DNA of 64,000 bases, from NCBI RefSeq assembly GCF_004307995.1, contig NZ_SIRE01000012.1, positions 223,417 to 287,416 on the forward strand, in the 5' to 3' direction. Shown here in pieces: positions 62,455 to 64,000 of this stretch. Positions within the stretch are counted from its first letter, which is position 1. Every line of letters starts with the position of its first letter. Position numbers and translations under genes: made by a program. This stretch comes from Paenibacillus thalictri (GTDB lineage: Bacteria > Bacillota > Bacilli > Paenibacillales > NBRC-103111). The notes under the pieces are model-generated. The model saw only the letters and a list, made by a program, of their open reading frames with translations. It was not told where the DNA came from and made no database searches.

Positions 62455-63519
62455 ATGGCAACTATTCCCGTTTCACAGCTAAAGTCCGGCGAGAAAATAA
62501 TCGAGAACGTTCAGACGAAGCTCGGGGGCGTTCTTTTTCAAAAAGGAAAGATTGTTACAGAGCGCGATATTGAGGTTTTAAAGGCATTTATGGTACCCAA
62601 CATTATGATTGAGTCAAAGACTGGCGAAGCTGAGGTTTCTGCCGAAGAACAGACTCAGGAGGAAATGTTTAATACGGTGCTGCCATTTTATCAGCAATAT
62701 GATAAGATGTTTAATTTGCTGAAGCGGGTTTTTACTTTGGCAGAGTCGAATCAAAGCTTGCCTATCTTGGAAATTCGCACTCATATGGAAGCGCTGATTC
62801 AAAATATCGATTTCTATAATGTGTTGACCTTCACTCCGCGCAACAACACGGTGAGGGATTTTTTGTATCATAATAGCATTATGGTTGCCCTCACTTCGTA
62901 TATGCTGGCCAAATGGCACGGAATGCCGCAGAAGGATTTAATGCCGATCGCTCTCGGCGGATTACTGCATGATATCGGGAATGCCAAGATTGACGATAAT
63001 CTTCTTTATAAACCGGCTAAACTGACTCCAGCCGAGCTGGAGGAAGTGAAGAAGCATACTGTCATCGGCTACAGCATTCTAAAGTCGGTGCCTGCTATTA
63101 ACGAAGGCGTTAAGTTATGCGCCGTACAGCATCATGAACGCGAAGACGGTTCGGGCTACCCGCTTGGCGTAAAAGGCGATAAGATTCACGTATACGCCAA
63201 AATCGTCGCGGTAGCCGATATGTTCCATGCCATGACCAACCATCGGGCCCATAAGAAAGCGGCATCGCCTTATCTGGTGCTTGAGCAGCTGTTTACCGAG
63301 GCTTTCGGGAAGATGGATCCTTCTATGATCCAGACGTTTATTAATAAGGTCACACAGTTCCATAATGGAACCCTGGTTAAACTCAGCGATAACCGGATTG
63401 GAGAAATCGTTTTTTCCGACCGCTCGAATCCGACGCGTCCATGGGTTAATGTGAATGGAACAATTGTTAATTTAACCTTAGAACGGAACCTCTTCATTAA
63501 GGACGTCATCCAAAAGTAA
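62455..63519 (+). CDS. HD-GYP domain protein
   Basis: 354 residues. An N-terminal DUF3391-like region (IPVSQLKSGEKIIENVQTKLGGVLFQKG), then the HD-GYP core with LLHDIGNAKIDDNLLYKP, GY-IL and QHHEREDGSGYPLG, and VADMFHAMT. HD-GYP domains hydrolyse cyclic di-GMP; the Gram-positive subset here keeps the metal ligands. Location between gyrA and an rRNA operon is common in paenibacilli. Confidence 0.93.
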   Translation: MATIPVSQLKSGEKIIENVQTKLGGVLFQKGKIVTERDIEVLKAFMVPNIMIESKTGEAEVSAEEQTQEEMFNTVLPFYQQYDKMFNLLKRVFTLAESNQSLPILEIRTHMEALIQNIDFYNVLTFTPRNNTVRDFLYHNSIMVALTSYMLAKWHGMPQKDLMPIALGGLLHDIGNAKIDDNLLYKPAKLTPAELEEVKKHTVIGYSILKSVPAINEGVKLCAVQHHEREDGSGYPLGVKGDKIHVYAKIVAVADMFHAMTNHRAHKKAASPYLVLEQLFTEAFGKMDPSMIQTFINKVTQFHNGTLVKLSDNRIGEIVFSDRSNPTRPWVNVNGTIVNLTLERNLFIKDVIQK

Positions 63520-63532
63520 GGTTTTGAAAAAA

Positions 63533-63611
63533 AGAGTGCCGTGAAGCTTGACTTTGGTCTGATAGTTATGGTACATTAACTTTCGCTGCTTCGACGGCAC
63601 TTAAATTTTTC
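63533..63611 (+). terminator. Probable terminator of the HD-GYP gene
   Basis: AGTGCCGT-GAAGC pairs with GCTTC-GACGGCACT across a long loop and is followed by TTAAATTTTT. Confidence 0.6.
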
Positions 63612-63637
63612 AAGAAAAAAGAAAATAAAAAAAGTGC

Positions 63638-63667
63638 TTGCATCGAACTAGGCAAATGTGCTATATT
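63638..63667 (+). promoter_or_regulatory. rRNA operon promoter
   Basis: TTGCAT at 63638-63643 and TATATT at 63662-63667, 18 bases apart, 120 bases before the 16S gene, preceded by an A-rich upstream-element-like stretch. Confidence 0.7.
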
Positions 63668-63708
63668 ATAAAAGTCGCCGCTAAAACGACGGCAAGAAAT
63701 GACAAGAA

Positions 63709-63728
63709 AATTGCTCTTTGAAAACTGA
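63709..63728 (+). promoter_or_regulatory. rRNA leader boxA
   Basis: AATTGCTCTTTGAAAACTGA; contains the TGCTCTTTGA boxA antitermination core recognised by NusB/NusE. Confidence 0.8.
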
Positions 63729-63788
63729 ACAACGAGTGAATGTAAAACAAGCAAGTCAGCAATGAATTGAGCTATATTAAACAAACCT

Positions 63789-64000
63789 TAATGGAGAGTT
63801 TGATCCTGGCTCAGGACGAACGCTGGCGGCGTGCCTAATACATGCAAGTCGAGCGGATCGTTCCTTCGGGGACGGTTAGCGGCGGACGGGTGAGTAACAC
63901 GTAGGCAACCTGCCTGTAAGATCGGGATAACTACCGGAAACGGTAGCTAAGACCGGATGAGTGGTTTTCTCGCATGAGGAGATCAAGAAACACGGGGCAA
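63789..64000 (+). rRNA. rrs: 16S ribosomal RNA, 5' part
   Basis: Begins with GGAGAGTTTGATCCTGGCTC (8F primer site) and continues into the V1-V2 region with GACGAACGCTGGCGGCGTGC and GACGGGTGAGTAACACGTAG. The gene continues past the window edge. Confidence 0.98.

Overview
The window reads as a chromosomal segment from a Gram-positive, endospore-forming Bacillota of the Paenibacillaceae type, most likely Paenibacillus or a close relative. It spans the replication origin. Supporting evidence is the bacilli order rpmH–oriC–dnaA–dnaN–yaaA–recF–remB–gyrB–gyrA, the spo0J/soj/noc cluster with parS sites, sporulation-linked yyaC, jag and spoIIIJ, copper-amine-oxidase-like stalk proteins typical of Paenibacillus, and the 5' end of a 16S rRNA gene at the right edge. 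Genus-level placement is inference.

Left region (1 to about 16.29 kb): an integrated mobile cassette that abuts the 3' end of rlmH (orfX). It encodes two overlapping large serine recombinases, a DUF960 protein, a RadC-like JAB protein, a pair of paralogous candidate ssDNA-binding proteins, and a D5/SF3-type primase-helicase. It also has several unknown genes, an Xre regulator with a palindromic operator, and a secreted stalk/ankyrin protein. An AT-rich accessory block next to rlmH holds a CoiA-like gene and a degenerate tyrosine-recombinase-like gene that is split by an IS150-type insertion sequence. Serine recombinases plus helicase plus DUF960/RadC next to the rlmH terminal codons is the logic of staphylococcal cassette chromosome (SCC) elements. 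The distal end of the cassette lies outside the window.

Middle region (16.3–45.3 kb): conserved origin-proximal core genes, nearly all on the minus strand. In order these are rlmH, a CxxH/CxxC protein, htrC, walJ-walI-walH-walK-walR, an M23/LysM/G5 peptidase, purA, dnaB, rplI, gdpP, yybS, a MazG-like protein, a CBS protein and rpsR-ssb-rpsF. They are followed by yjzC, a stalk protein, a tRNA-Ser(CGA) with two unusual 153-bp tandem repeats behind it, mscS, a Se/S-carrier-like protein, yyaC (plus strand), DUF4446, a class V aminotransferase, parB, parA and noc.

Right region (45.3–64 kb): rsmG, mnmG, mnmE, jag, yidC, rnpA and rpmH run leftward away from the origin. OriC has DnaA boxes on both sides of dnaA and a recognisable unwinding module between dnaA and dnaN. 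Then dnaA, dnaN, yaaA, recF, remB, gyrB, a NodB-type deacetylase, gyrA, an HD-GYP protein and an rRNA operon run rightward. Genes are mostly co-oriented with replication away from oriC.
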